Below, one piece after another: positions 43,022-51,899 of a DNA stretch of 64,000 nt. Source of the DNA: CAIKMD01 sp963702925 (GTDB lineage Bacteria > Pseudomonadota > Alphaproteobacteria > ATCC43930 > CGMCC-115725). How positions within the stretch are numbered: the stretch's first letter is position 1; every line of letters starts with the position of its first letter. The position numbers and the translations under genes were made by a program. Below the pieces are notes generated by a model, which made no database searches, was not told the origin of the DNA, and was given only the letters and a program-made list of their open reading frames with translations. The DNA lies in the NCBI GenBank assembly GCA_963702925.1, contig OY969771.1:1364001-1428000 (forward strand), read 5' to 3'.

Positions 43022-45117
43022 ATGCGCTGGGCAATCTCGGCGGCTACAGCATCGCGGCTGCGCCATTGCTGCCCTGGGCTGTGATTGCGGCGTTCGCGGC
43101 GCTCGCGGCGGCGTTCCTCGCTTTCGGCGCGTTCCGGCGCGCGCGCGGCACGCTATGGCGGCTGGCCGGCGCGGCGCTGTTGATTCTTATCCTACTCGAT
43201 CCTTCTTTGGTGGAAGAGCAACGCGACCCGCAAAAGGATCTCGCCGTCGTCGTGGTCGACGAATCGCCGAGCATGCGCATCGGCGACCGGCGTCAAGAAG
43301 CGGATAACGCGCTCGCCGCCGTGACGCAACGCCTGGAGAATTTCAAGGATCTCGATCTGCGCGTCATTCATGCCGGGGCGCCCGATGCCAATGCGCCGAT
43401 GGCCGATACCGGAACGCAGCTCTACACCGCCCTGTCGCGCGCGCTGGCCGATGTGCCGCGTCAGCGCGTCGCCGGCGCGATCATGATCACCGATGGCGAG
43501 GTGCATGACATGCCGCCACCGCCGCAGCTCGGTCTCGATGCGCCGCTGCACGTGCTGTTGACCGGCGCGCCCAACGAAGCCGACCGGCGCCTCGTGGTGA
43601 AGGACGCGCCGAGCTTCGGCCTCGTCGGCAAGGAAGTGCAGCTCAATATCCGCATCGAGGATCTGCCGGGCGGCGGTAGCGGCGAGGCGCGGCTGACGAT
43701 ACGCAAGGATGGCGGCTCGCCCGTCATCCGCAGCGTGCCGGTCGGACGCGACGTGCCGTTGACCGTGCCGATCGATCATGGCGGAGCGAATGTCGTGGAG
43801 CTCGAGGTCGAGCCCGGGCCGCATGAACTGACCCTCGACAATGACCGCGCGGCGTTGGTGATCAATGGCGTGCGCGACCGGCTGAAAGTGCTGCTCGTCA
43901 GTGGCGAGCCGCATCAGGGCGAGCGCACCTGGCGCAACATCCTGAAATCGGATCCGTCGGTCGATCTCATCCATTTCACGATTCTGCGCCCGCCGGAAAA
44001 ACAGGACGGCACGCCGATCCGCGAGCTGTCGCTGATCGCCTTTCCGATCCGCGAGCTGTTCGACGAAAAGCTCGACCAATTCGATCTGATCATCTTCGAT
44101 CGCTACAAGCAGATGAACGTCTTACCGCCCGCTTATCTCGAAAACATCGCGCGCTATGTGCAAAATGGCGGTGCGCTGCTCGACGCGGCGGGGCCGAGCT
44201 TTGCCACGCCGGAAAGCCTTTACCGCACCCCATTGGGCGCGGTGCTGCCGGCCGAGCCCACCGGCAACACCTTCGAGCAACCTTACGTGCCGCATCTCAG
44301 CGCGGCGGGCGGCCGCCACCCGGTGACAGCCGACCTCCCCGGCGCGCCCGCCGATCCGACCAAGACACCGCCCTGGGGACGCTGGTTCCTCGATGTCGAC
44401 GCGCAGCCGCACCGCGGCACGGTTGTGCTGAATGGGCTCGGCGACCGGCCTTTGCTGGTGCTCGACCGCATCGGGCAAGGACGGGTCGCGCAGCTTCTGT
44501 CGGACGAGATGTGGCTGTGGACACGCGGCTTCGAAGGCGGCGGCCCGCAAGCCGAGCTGTTGCGCCGCGTGGTCTATTGGCTGATGAAGGAGCCCGATCT
44601 CGAGGAGAACGATCTGCGCGCCGAGGTGCAAGGCAATCGGCTGATCGTGACCCGCCAATCGCTCGAGCCCAATGATAGCCCGGTGACGGTTACCGGTCCT
44701 GACGGCAAGCCGCAAACCCTGACCCTCGCGCCGCAAAGCGGCGGGCGCAGCACCGGCTCCCTGCCAATCACGGAAAGCGGGCTTTATCGCGTGACCGACG
44801 GCACGCGCACCGCGCTGGCTGCGGCGGGCGCGCTCAACCCGATCGAGCTTGCCGACGTGCGCGCCACCGATGAAAAGGTCGCCGCCGATGTGACCGCCAC
44901 TGGCGGCGGCACCTATTGGATCGGGCAAGGCAGCATTCCCGATATCCGCCGCGTCGGGCCCGACCGCACCGCCGCGGGACGCAGCTGGATGGGGATGCGC
45001 CAGAACGGCGATTATGTCGTCACCGGCGTGAGCGAGACGCCGCTTCTGCCCGGCCTGCTTGCGCTCATCCTCGTGCTCGGTGCGTTCCTGCTCGCCTGGC
45101 GCCGCGAAGGGCGATAG
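43018..45117 (+). CDS. VWA-like membrane protein with glutamine-amidotransferase-like domain
   Basis: A 699-residue protein. Two N-terminal membrane segments (LLPWAVIAAFAALAAAFLAF; LWRLAGAALLILILLDP) are followed by a VWA-type domain whose MIDAS appears as VVVVDESPSMRI and MITDGEVHD. A beta-rich region comes next, then a DJ-1/PfpI-like segment (LIIFDRYKQMNVLPPAYLENI in parts, GGALLDAAGPSFA). The C-terminal anchor is LPGLLALILVLGAFLLAWRR. It completes the MoxR cluster. The likely role is a membrane-anchored partner of the ATPase, but the client is unknown. Confidence 0.87.
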   Translation: MNALGNLGGYSIAAAPLLPWAVIAAFAALAAAFLAFGAFRRARGTLWRLAGAALLILILLDPSLVEEQRDPQKDLAVVVVDESPSMRIGDRRQEADNALAAVTQRLENFKDLDLRVIHAGAPDANAPMADTGTQLYTALSRALADVPRQRVAGAIMITDGEVHDMPPPPQLGLDAPLHVLLTGAPNEADRRLVVKDAPSFGLVGKEVQLNIRIEDLPGGGSGEARLTIRKDGGSPVIRSVPVGRDVPLTVPIDHGGANVVELEVEPGPHELTLDNDRAALVINGVRDRLKVLLVSGEPHQGERTWRNILKSDPSVDLIHFTILRPPEKQDGTPIRELSLIAFPIRELFDEKLDQFDLIIFDRYKQMNVLPPAYLENIARYVQNGGALLDAAGPSFATPESLYRTPLGAVLPAEPTGNTFEQPYVPHLSAAGGRHPVTADLPGAPADPTKTPPWGRWFLDVDAQPHRGTVVLNGLGDRPLLVLDRIGQGRVAQLLSDEMWLWTRGFEGGGPQAELLRRVVYWLMKEPDLEENDLRAEVQGNRLIVTRQSLEPNDSPVTVTGPDGKPQTLTLAPQSGGRSTGSLPITESGLYRVTDGTRTALAAAGALNPIELADVRATDEKVAADVTATGGGTYWIGQGSIPDIRRVGPDRTAAGRSWMGMRQNGDYVVTGVSETPLLPGLLALILVLGAFLLAWRREGR

Positions 45118-45144
45118 AAGGCGCGTCTCTTTTCCGCTAGTTTC

Positions 45145-45849
45145 ATGGCCCAGGAGGCCCAAACCTTGTTGAGGCACGTCTTCGCGCCCATCCACCCGGA
45201 TGGCTGGCGTTTCATCGCGATCTTCGCCGTGGTCACCTTGATCCTGTTTTGGATCTGGGCACCGCTCGGCTGGCTCGGCGTGATCGCCACCGCCTGGTGC
45301 ATTTACTTCTTCCGCGATCCGTGGCGCGTGAGCCCGCAGCGCGACGGGTTGGTGCTGGCGCCAGCCGACGGGCTGATTGTGACGGTCGACGAGGCACCGC
45401 CGCCGCCCGAGCTCGGCATGGGCGAGGCGCCGATGCAGCGCATCGCCATCTTCATGAGCGTGTTCGACGTCCATGTAAACCGCGCGCCTTTGACCGGGCG
45501 GGTTGCGCGCCTAGCCTATACCGAGGGAAAGTTTCTCAACGCCAGCCTCGACAAGGCGAGCCTCGACAACGAGCGCATGGCAACCAAGATCGCGACCGCG
45601 CAAGGCGATATCGGCGTGGTGCAGATCGCGGGCCTGATCGCCCGCCGTATCGTCTGCAGCTTGCACGAGGGCCAGGAGGTCATCGCCGGACAGCGCATCG
45701 GCCTTATTCGTTTCGGCAGCCGCGCCGAAGTCTATCTGCCGCGCGGCTGGGCGGTGCTCGCCTTGACCGGGCAGCGCGCCGTGGGCGGCGAAACCGTCTT
45801 AGCGGATGCGCGCTCCACCGAGCCGCCGCGTTTCCAGACGGAGCACTGA
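45145..45849 (+). CDS. psd: Phosphatidylserine decarboxylase
   Basis: Psd converts phosphatidylserine to phosphatidylethanolamine. The 234-residue proenzyme is the short archaeal/Rhizobium-like form. An N-terminal membrane hairpin (FIAIFAVVTLILFWIWAPLG) precedes YFFRDPWR and FMSVFDVHVNRAP. The self-cleavage site is FGS near residues 190-192 (IRFGSRAEVYLP), where Ser192 becomes the pyruvoyl group. pssA follows after one base, so the two consecutive steps of PE synthesis are co-expressed. Confidence 0.96.
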   Translation: MAQEAQTLLRHVFAPIHPDGWRFIAIFAVVTLILFWIWAPLGWLGVIATAWCIYFFRDPWRVSPQRDGLVLAPADGLIVTVDEAPPPPELGMGEAPMQRIAIFMSVFDVHVNRAPLTGRVARLAYTEGKFLNASLDKASLDNERMATKIATAQGDIGVVQIAGLIARRIVCSLHEGQEVIAGQRIGLIRFGSRAEVYLPRGWAVLALTGQRAVGGETVLADARSTEPPRFQTEH

Positions 45850-45850
45850 C

Positions 45851-46660
45851 ATGCCGCGTCCGCGCCTGCGCGTCCGCCCGATCCGGGGCCTCTCGATCAA
45901 CCGGATGATCCCGAACATCCTTACCCTTCTCGCGCTGTGCGCGGGGATGACGGCGATCCGCCTGGCGCTGGTCGACAATTACAAAGCCGCGGTAACGGCG
46001 ATCATCGTCGCCGGGATTCTCGACGGGATCGACGGCCGTATCGCACGCTTTTTGAAAGGCACGTCCGAATTCGGCGCCGAGCTCAATTCCCTGTCGGATT
46101 TCGTCAGCTTCGGCGTGGCCCCCGCCCTGCTCATGTATGTCTGGACCTTGCATTCGCTCTTGAGCATCGGCTGGGTCGTCGCGCTGCTCTACACCGTGTG
46201 CTGCGCCTTGCGGCTGGCGCGCTTCAACACGCAGATCGGCGCCGACCTGCCGCCTTACGCCTATAATTTCTTCACCGGCGTGCCGGCGCCTGCCGCCGCC
46301 GGGCTCGCCATGATCCCGATGCTGCTGCAATTCGAGATCGGCTGGGACGGGTTTCGTAGCGCCTGGTTCGGCGCGCTGGTGCTGGCGGCAGTGGCCGCGC
46401 TGATGGTGAGCCGGGTCCCCACTTTCTCGATGAAGCGCCTGCAGATCCCGCGCGAATGGGTGCTGGCGGTGCTGCTCATGATCGGCGCCTTGGCGGCGCT
46501 GGCGACCACCGAGCCTTGGGCGACGCTGCTTATCATCGGGGTGATCTATATCGCTTCGATCCCGTGGAGCGTGAAAGCCTATCTCAAGCTACACCGCGCC
46601 GCCGAGGAGCTGCGCGCGACCGGGCGCGGCGAGTTGATCGAGATCGAGAAGCGGGTCTAG
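45851..46660 (+). CDS. pssA: CDP-diacylglycerol-serine O-phosphatidyltransferase
   Basis: PssA makes phosphatidylserine from CDP-diacylglycerol and serine, feeding Psd. The 269-residue membrane protein has about seven segments and the CDP-alcohol motif D58-x2-D61-G62-x2-A65-R66, with G75 and D83. The third acidic position, normally Asp, is Asn79 (GAELNSLSD). The flanking sequence is otherwise canonical (FVSFGVAPALL). Start ATG 45851, one base after the psd stop. It is convergent with the flavin oxidoreductase gene, overlapping by four bases. Confidence 0.95.
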   Translation: MPRPRLRVRPIRGLSINRMIPNILTLLALCAGMTAIRLALVDNYKAAVTAIIVAGILDGIDGRIARFLKGTSEFGAELNSLSDFVSFGVAPALLMYVWTLHSLLSIGWVVALLYTVCCALRLARFNTQIGADLPPYAYNFFTGVPAPAAAGLAMIPMLLQFEIGWDGFRSAWFGALVLAAVAALMVSRVPTFSMKRLQIPREWVLAVLLMIGALAALATTEPWATLLIIGVIYIASIPWSVKAYLKLHRAAEELRATGRGELIEIEKRV

Positions 46661-47670
46661 CCGCGCGGCGTCAGACCGAATTCGCACGCCAGCAGCTCGT
46701 AGGATTTGAGCCGCGCCGCGAAATCATAAGTGATCGTCACGGCAACGAATTCCTCGACGCCGTATTTCTCGCCGAGCGCCAGAAGCTGCGCCTTGCATTG
46801 CGCTGGATCGCCGATCACCTGCCGCTGCCGGTTGAAGGCTATACGCAAGCGTTCTTCGCGCGAATAATCATAGGCCTCGGCCTCCTCGATCGACGGCACC
46901 GGGCCGAGCAGCCCTTGCTCCAGCCGCAAGCGCGAGAGATCGCGCGATTTCGCCAGGCGATCGGCCTCCTCCACACGCTCGGCACAAATGACCGACACGC
47001 CGATGCTGCCGACCGGCGCATCGAGCCAGACCGAAGGCCGGAAATTTTCGCGATAGGCCGCCATGATCGCCGGCCCGTTTCGGTCCGTGATGAAATGCGC
47101 GAAGGAAAAGAAGCACCCGAGATAGGCAGCATAGAGCGCGCTTTGGTCGCTCGACCCCAACAGCCAGGGCTCGGGCATGGTCGCGCCGCGCGGCTGCGCC
47201 GAGACGCCGGCGAAAGGATGGCCGTGCGGAATCTCGTCGCGTAGATAAGCGAGCAAATCCTGGACCTGGCGCGGGAACTCCTCGATGCCGAGCGCGCCGG
47301 GACCTTGCGCCAAGGCGCGCGCGGTGACGTAGTCGCTGCCGGGCGCGCGGCCGATGCCGAGATCGATGCGGCCGGGATAAAGCGTCTCGAGCATGCGGAA
47401 CTGCTCGGCGACTTTGAGCGGGCTGTAATGCGAAAGCATCACCCCGCCGGTGCCGACGCGCATGGTCGCGGTCGCAGCCGCGAGCCTGGCTGCCAAAATC
47501 TCCGGCGCCGCGCCCGCCAACCCTTCCGAGGAATGATGCTCGGCAACCCAATAACGGTGATAGCCCCAGCGCTCGCAGGCCTTGGCGAGCTCGATGCTTT
47601 CCGCGATCGCCTGGGCCGGCGTGCTCCCGGAGCGAATCGGCGATTGATCGAGAACGGAAAGCCGGATCAT
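46657..47670 (-). CDS. LLM class flavin-dependent oxidoreductase
   Basis: A luciferase-like monooxygenase of 337 residues, in the group typified by E. coli YhbW. Motifs are LSVLDQSPIRSG, YHRYWVAEHHSSEGLAGAAPEIL in parts, IDLGIGRAPGSD and PWLLGSSDQSA. It would bind FMN supplied by a separate reductase. The substrate is unknown. Start ATG 47670. The gene stands alone between pssA and the TRAP binding protein and has no obvious promoter motif. Confidence 0.9.
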   Translation of the reverse strand: MIRLSVLDQSPIRSGSTPAQAIAESIELAKACERWGYHRYWVAEHHSSEGLAGAAPEILAARLAAATATMRVGTGGVMLSHYSPLKVAEQFRMLETLYPGRIDLGIGRAPGSDYVTARALAQGPGALGIEEFPRQVQDLLAYLRDEIPHGHPFAGVSAQPRGATMPEPWLLGSSDQSALYAAYLGCFFSFAHFITDRNGPAIMAAYRENFRPSVWLDAPVGSIGVSVICAERVEEADRLAKSRDLSRLRLEQGLLGPVPSIEEAEAYDYSREERLRIAFNRQRQVIGDPAQCKAQLLALGEKYGVEEFVAVTITYDFAARLKSYELLACEFGLTPRG

Positions 47671-47701
47671 CGCGTTCAGCCTATCACGTCCTACAAATCT
47701 C

Positions 47702-48727
47702 TCACGGCTTATGCGCGGCGGCCGCTTCGGCCAGGAGCTTTTTATACTGCGCGACGATCTTCGCACCGTCCGGCACGCTTTTGGTCCACTCGTCGATTGC
47801 CGGTTCGAGCTTCGCCACCCATTGCGCGCGTTGCGCCGCGTTGAGCATGACCACGGTCTGCTTGGGCGAGGCTTTCACCTCGTTCAACGCTCGCTGATTT
47901 TCATTGTCCCAATAGGCGCCGAAGCCGCGGCTGGTTTCTTCGCCGCCATTGGCATCAAGCACCTTACGCACCGCTTGCGGCAGCGCGTTGTATTTGGCGC
48001 GCGCCATGAAGATCATGCCGGCCGCCGTGCCCAAGGGCTGATCGACATGCCAGGACGTCACCTCGCCGAGCTTGAAGCCGGGAAACGCCGTCCAGCCGAC
48101 GATCGTGCCGACGGCGGTGCCGTGCTGCAGCGCCTCGTAGATTTGCGGCGAGCCGAGCGACAAGGGCGAGCCGTTAAAGAGCTGCGCCGCGTCGGCCATG
48201 ATCTTGGTCGGCGTCACGATCTTGGCGCCGCCCCAATCGAACACGTTGTTCAAGGGTTTCACCATGTGGAGCTGCGATTGCGAAACCGAGAACAGCGCCA
48301 GCGGCACGACCTGGTCGAAATCCGTGTCGAGCGTGCCGCTTTTGTAAAGCCGCCACAGCGCGACCGAGCCGTCGGCAGCATTGTCGACGAAGGGCAAGGC
48401 CGCGACCGGCGCCGCCTTGATCTTGCCGCTGACATAGTTGAACAAGGTCCAGGAGATCTGCACCACGTCGCTCTGCACGCGATCATAAGCGTTGAAGATA
48501 TTGACGATGGCGACGCCCTCGCGGAGATCGAGCTTGACCACGCCCTTGCCCTGCTCGTTGACCCGATTGGTCCAAGGCACCAGGAAATCGGTTTCGATAT
48601 GCGTGCCCGGCTGGTTGCCGGTCGCGAAAATGAGCGTCGTCTCCTCGGCCGATGCAACGCCCGCCAGCGGCGTGACGCTTAGCGCGCCCAGCGCTACGCA
48701 GATGCCCGCGCAAACCCATTTCCTCAT
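47702..48727 (-). CDS. TRAP transporter substrate-binding protein (DctP family), orphan
   Basis: A 341-residue periplasmic binding protein with a clear signal peptide (KWVCAGICVALGALSVTPLAG, cleaved near ASAEE). DctP features include LREGVAIVNIFNAYDRVQSD in parts, GGAKIVTPTKIMADAAQLFN in parts, and the helix-breaking GTIVGWTAFPGFKLGEV. TRAP systems normally have DctQ and DctM membrane subunits in the same operon; none is present here or elsewhere in the window. A GGGGAGG ribosome site precedes the ATG. Binding of a carboxylate-type ligand is the family norm only. Confidence 0.88.
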   Translation of the reverse strand: MRKWVCAGICVALGALSVTPLAGVASAEETTLIFATGNQPGTHIETDFLVPWTNRVNEQGKGVVKLDLREGVAIVNIFNAYDRVQSDVVQISWTLFNYVSGKIKAAPVAALPFVDNAADGSVALWRLYKSGTLDTDFDQVVPLALFSVSQSQLHMVKPLNNVFDWGGAKIVTPTKIMADAAQLFNGSPLSLGSPQIYEALQHGTAVGTIVGWTAFPGFKLGEVTSWHVDQPLGTAAGMIFMARAKYNALPQAVRKVLDANGGEETSRGFGAYWDNENQRALNEVKASPKQTVVMLNAAQRAQWVAKLEPAIDEWTKSVPDGAKIVAQYKKLLAEAAAAHKP

Positions 48728-48755
48728 GGCCCTGCCTCCCCTGCTTTTTTTTCGT

Positions 48756-48779
48756 CCGCGATCCTCGCAAAAATCGCGG
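48756..48779. other. Hairpin between prfC and the TRAP binding protein
   Basis: CCGCGAT, ten loop bases, ATCGCGG: a perfect 7-bp stem after the prfC stop, beside an eight-base T run on the plus strand. For the minus-strand prfC transcript that run reads as A, so it is not a classical terminator. Confidence 0.35.
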
Positions 48780-48785
48780 GAGATT

Positions 48786-50393
48786 TCACACGGTTTCGCT
48801 TGCCTGCTCGCGCGTGGCGTTGAAGGTGAGCGCCGGCCAATCCTTCGCCATGCGCTCCAAATCCCAGGCGTTGCGCGCGAGGAACACCAGCGCCCCGTCG
48901 TGATCCTCGGCCAAGGCCGAACGGTTCGCGTCTTGGAAGCGCTTCACCTCGGCCGGATCGCCCGCGACCCAACGCGCGGTTTCGAACAGACCCGGTTCGA
49001 AATGCACGCCCAGCTCGTATTCGCTCTTGATGCGGGCGGCGAGCACTTCGAGCTGCAAGGGACCGACCACGCCGATGATCGAATCCCCGCCTACCAGCGG
49101 CTTGAAGACGCGCGTGACGCCTTCATCGGCGAGCTGTTCCAAGGCGCGTTTCAGATGCTTCGATTTCATCGGATCCTCGAGCCGGACCCGGCGCAGAATT
49201 TCGGGCGCGAAGTTCGGAATTCCGGTGATGCGGATGTCCTCGCCCTCGGTCAAGGTGTCGCCGATGCGCAAGGTGCCGTGATTGGGAATGCCGATAATGT
49301 CGCCGGGCCAGGCCTCCTCGGCGAGATTGCGCTCGCGCGCCAGGAACAGCACCGGGTTCTGCACGCTCATGGTCTTGCCGCTGCGGCAATGGCGCAGCTT
49401 CATGCCGCGCTTGAAGCGGCCCGAGCACAGCCGCAGGAACGCGACCCGGTCGCGGTGCTGCGGGTCGATATTGGCCTGGACCTTGAAGACGAAGCCGGAA
49501 ACGTGCGGCGTCTCGGGCGCGATCGGATGCGGCAGGGCCGGCTGCGGCCGCGGGCTGGGCGCGAGGTCGCCGATTCCCTTCAACAGCTCGCGGACGCCGA
49601 AATTGTTGATCGCGCTGCCGAAGAAGACCGGCGTCATGTGACCTTGGCGATAGGCGTCGCGGTCGAAGGCGGGCGTCAAGCCGCGCGCCATCGCCACCTC
49701 ATCGCGCAGCTTCTTGAGCGCGTCCTCGGGCAACAATTCGGCAAGCTTCGGATCGTCGAGCCCGGCGCAGCGCACCGGCTCGACGATGCGCTCGCCGGCG
49801 CCGCGCTCGAACAGCAACAGCGCGTCGTGGAAGAGATCGTAAGTGCCGCGGAAGTCGCGGCCCATGCCGATCGGCCAGCTCGCCGGCACCACGTCGAGGG
49901 CAAGCTGGCGCTCGATCTCGTCCATCAGGTCGAAGGGATCGCGCCCTTCCCGGTCGAGCTTGTTGATGAAGGTGATGATCGGCACGTCGCGCAGCCGGCA
50001 GACCTCGAACAGCTTTAGGGTCTGGGTCTCGATGCCGCGCGCGGCGTCCAGCACCATCACCGCGCTGTCGACGGCCGTCAGGGTGCGATAAGTGTCTTCG
50101 CTGAAATCCTGGTGGCCCGGCGTGTCGAGCAGGTTGAAGGCCAGCCCGTCATGCTCGAAGCTCATCACCGCCGAGCTGACCGAGATGCCGCGCTCGCGCT
50201 CGATGTCCATCCAGTCCGAGCGCACGCGGCGGCGCTCGCCGCGCGCCTTGACCTCACCCGCGAGCTGGATCGCGCCGCCGAACAGCAAGAGCTTCTCGGT
50301 GAGCGTGGTCTTGCCGGCGTCGGGATGCGAGATAATGGCGAAAGTGCGGCGTCTGGCGATTTCGCCCGGCAGACCGGGCTGGAACGTGTCCAT
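48786..50393 (-). CDS. prfC: Peptide chain release factor 3
   Basis: RF3 is the translational GTPase that recycles RF1 and RF2 after peptide release. The 535-residue protein has the G1 motif ISHPDAGKTTLTEKLL, the switch region with RGISVSSAVMSFEHDG, LDTPGHQDFSEDTYRTLTAVD in parts, and FINKLDREGRDPFDLMDEIE in parts. Domain 2 and the C-terminal part (VGPLQLEVLAARIKSEY) are complete. It is divergent from the paralogous secreted proteins at 50543, across a 149-base gap carrying a 9-base direct repeat (CCGGTTCCG at 50456 and 50472). Confidence 0.96.
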   Translation of the reverse strand: MDTFQPGLPGEIARRRTFAIISHPDAGKTTLTEKLLLFGGAIQLAGEVKARGERRRVRSDWMDIERERGISVSSAVMSFEHDGLAFNLLDTPGHQDFSEDTYRTLTAVDSAVMVLDAARGIETQTLKLFEVCRLRDVPIITFINKLDREGRDPFDLMDEIERQLALDVVPASWPIGMGRDFRGTYDLFHDALLLFERGAGERIVEPVRCAGLDDPKLAELLPEDALKKLRDEVAMARGLTPAFDRDAYRQGHMTPVFFGSAINNFGVRELLKGIGDLAPSPRPQPALPHPIAPETPHVSGFVFKVQANIDPQHRDRVAFLRLCSGRFKRGMKLRHCRSGKTMSVQNPVLFLARERNLAEEAWPGDIIGIPNHGTLRIGDTLTEGEDIRITGIPNFAPEILRRVRLEDPMKSKHLKRALEQLADEGVTRVFKPLVGGDSIIGVVGPLQLEVLAARIKSEYELGVHFEPGLFETARWVAGDPAEVKRFQDANRSALAEDHDGALVFLARNAWDLERMAKDWPALTFNATREQASETV

Positions 50394-50542
50394 GGCGGCG
50401 CTGCTTACAGGCCGGGCCGGCGAAAATCAACCGGACCGATAACGCAATCGTGACACCGGTTCCGGCTTATGCCGGTTCCGCGCCATGCTAAAAAGCGCTC
50501 GTGGACGGTCGCGACACGACATGCCAAGGGGGAAGATACGTC

Positions 50543-51160
50543 ATGAGAACCAAGTCCATTTTCATCGCCGCGATTTTGACCGTGCTGACGCTGCCGGCCT
50601 TTGCCCAAGCGCCGCAAGGCGGGCCGCCGCAAGGCACGCCGCTCAATGTGCGCGGCAAGGTCGCGAAGCTCGATGGTCAGAACCTCACGGTGAAGACCCG
50701 CGAAGGCCCGACCGTCACGATCGCGCTCGCCTCCAACACGGCGGTCCGCGCTTTGGCGAAGAAGAAGCTTAGCGACATCAAGGCCGGCGATTATGTCGCC
50801 TCGACCTCGATGCCGGGCAAGGACGGCAAGCTGCACGCTGTCGAGATCCATTTCCTGCCGCCGGCCGCGCCCGAGCTTCAAATCCCCTATGACTATGCGC
50901 AAGGCAGCCTGATGACCAACGCGCATGTCGCCGGCATCGCGAAGGTGAAAAACGGCACCACGCTCTCCGTGACCTATAAGGGCAATACGGCCGATATCGT
51001 GGTCGACAAGAAGACCAAGATCGTCGGGCCGGCCGATGCTGCCATGAGCGACGTGAAACCCGGCAAAGCCGTCTTCCTGCGTGCGACCAAGGCTGGCGAC
51101 GGGACGCTGACGGCCAACAACATCACGGTCGAGAAAAACGGCGTCAAGCCGCCGATGTGA
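50543..51160 (+). CDS. Secreted DUF5666-like protein, paralogue 1
   Basis: A 205-residue exported protein. The signal peptide MRTKSIFIAAILTVLTLPAFAQA is followed by a Pro/Gly/Gln linker and beta-rich repeats of the type VRGKVAKLDGQNLTVKTREG and VRALAKKKLSDIKAGDYVAS. These resemble the OB-like modules of DUF5666 proteins. It ends TVEKNGVKPPM. AGGGGGAAG provides a ribosome site for the ATG at 50543. The role is unknown; related proteins are periplasmic. The next gene is a tandem paralogue. Confidence 0.78.
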   Translation: MRTKSIFIAAILTVLTLPAFAQAPQGGPPQGTPLNVRGKVAKLDGQNLTVKTREGPTVTIALASNTAVRALAKKKLSDIKAGDYVASTSMPGKDGKLHAVEIHFLPPAAPELQIPYDYAQGSLMTNAHVAGIAKVKNGTTLSVTYKGNTADIVVDKKTKIVGPADAAMSDVKPGKAVFLRATKAGDGTLTANNITVEKNGVKPPM

Positions 51161-51171
51161 GGACGTTGGCG

Positions 51172-51798
51172 ATGGCGCTCAACCGCACGCGCATTGCATC
51201 GTTTCTGGCAGCGATTTTCATGCTCGCCGCGGCGCCGGCTGCATTGGCGCAGGCGCCGCAAACCACGCCCGTCAATATTCGCGGCACCATCGCGAAGCTC
51301 GACGCGCAAAGCCTGACGCTCAGATCGCCCGGCGGCGGCCTGACCGTTGTCACCCTCACGCCCGACTACACGGTACGGACTCTGGTAAGGAAGAAGCTTT
51401 CCGATATTCACCCGGGCGATTTCGTCGGCTCGACCTCGGTGCCGGGCAAGGATGGCAAACTCCATGCCGTCGAGGTGCATTTCTTTCCCGGCAACGCGCC
51501 CATTCCCGATCGCCAATTCGCCTGGGACCTTCAGCCGGGCAGCTTGATGACCAATGCCCATGTGACCGGCATCGCCAAGGCCGCGCAAGGCCGGGCCCTC
51601 TCGGTCGATTACAAGAACGGCACGGCCCAAGTGTTCGTCGCGCCCACGACGCCGATTGTCGCGCCCGGGCCGCCGGGTAGCCCCAAGGACCTGAAACGCG
51701 GCAAAGCGGTCTTCATCATCGCCGCGAAAGCGCAAGACGGCACGCTGACCGCCACCGCGGTCACGGTCGAGAAAAACGGCGTGAAGCCGCCAATGTAG
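51172..51798 (+). CDS. Secreted DUF5666-like protein, paralogue 2
   Basis: A 208-residue exported protein with signal peptide MALNRTRIASFLAAIFMLAA and cleavage near AALAQA. It is clearly homologous to the preceding protein: VNIRGTIAKLDAQSLTLRSPG, LVRKKLSDIHPGDFVGSTSVPGKDGKLHAVEVHF (in parts), SLMTNAHVTGIAKA, and the same ending TVEKNGVKPPM. ATG 51172 is preferred, with GAGGA eight bases upstream; a GTG at 51157 would overlap the previous stop (GTGA) and give five extra residues. The pair arose by tandem duplication and has since diverged substantially. Confidence 0.78.
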   Translation: MALNRTRIASFLAAIFMLAAAPAALAQAPQTTPVNIRGTIAKLDAQSLTLRSPGGGLTVVTLTPDYTVRTLVRKKLSDIHPGDFVGSTSVPGKDGKLHAVEVHFFPGNAPIPDRQFAWDLQPGSLMTNAHVTGIAKAAQGRALSVDYKNGTAQVFVAPTTPIVAPGPPGSPKDLKRGKAVFIIAAKAQDGTLTATAVTVEKNGVKPPM

Positions 51799-51899
51799 GC
51801 CGCGCCATCGGCGCCCCGCCCCGCGCAGGTTGATCGGGCCGCGCCGCTTTCCTAGTCTCCACCCTGCAATGGCTTGGGCGACGAAGGGAAAGATTCGTT

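Noticed and set aside
44122..45474. 450-codon minus-strand frame across the VWA-like gene and psd
   Set aside because: Spans two real genes on the other strand and has no recognisable motif.
48740..48779. T8 run plus hairpin as a rho-independent terminator of prfC
   Set aside because: On the minus strand, where prfC is transcribed, the run reads as A and follows the stem; on the plus strand the T-run precedes the stem.
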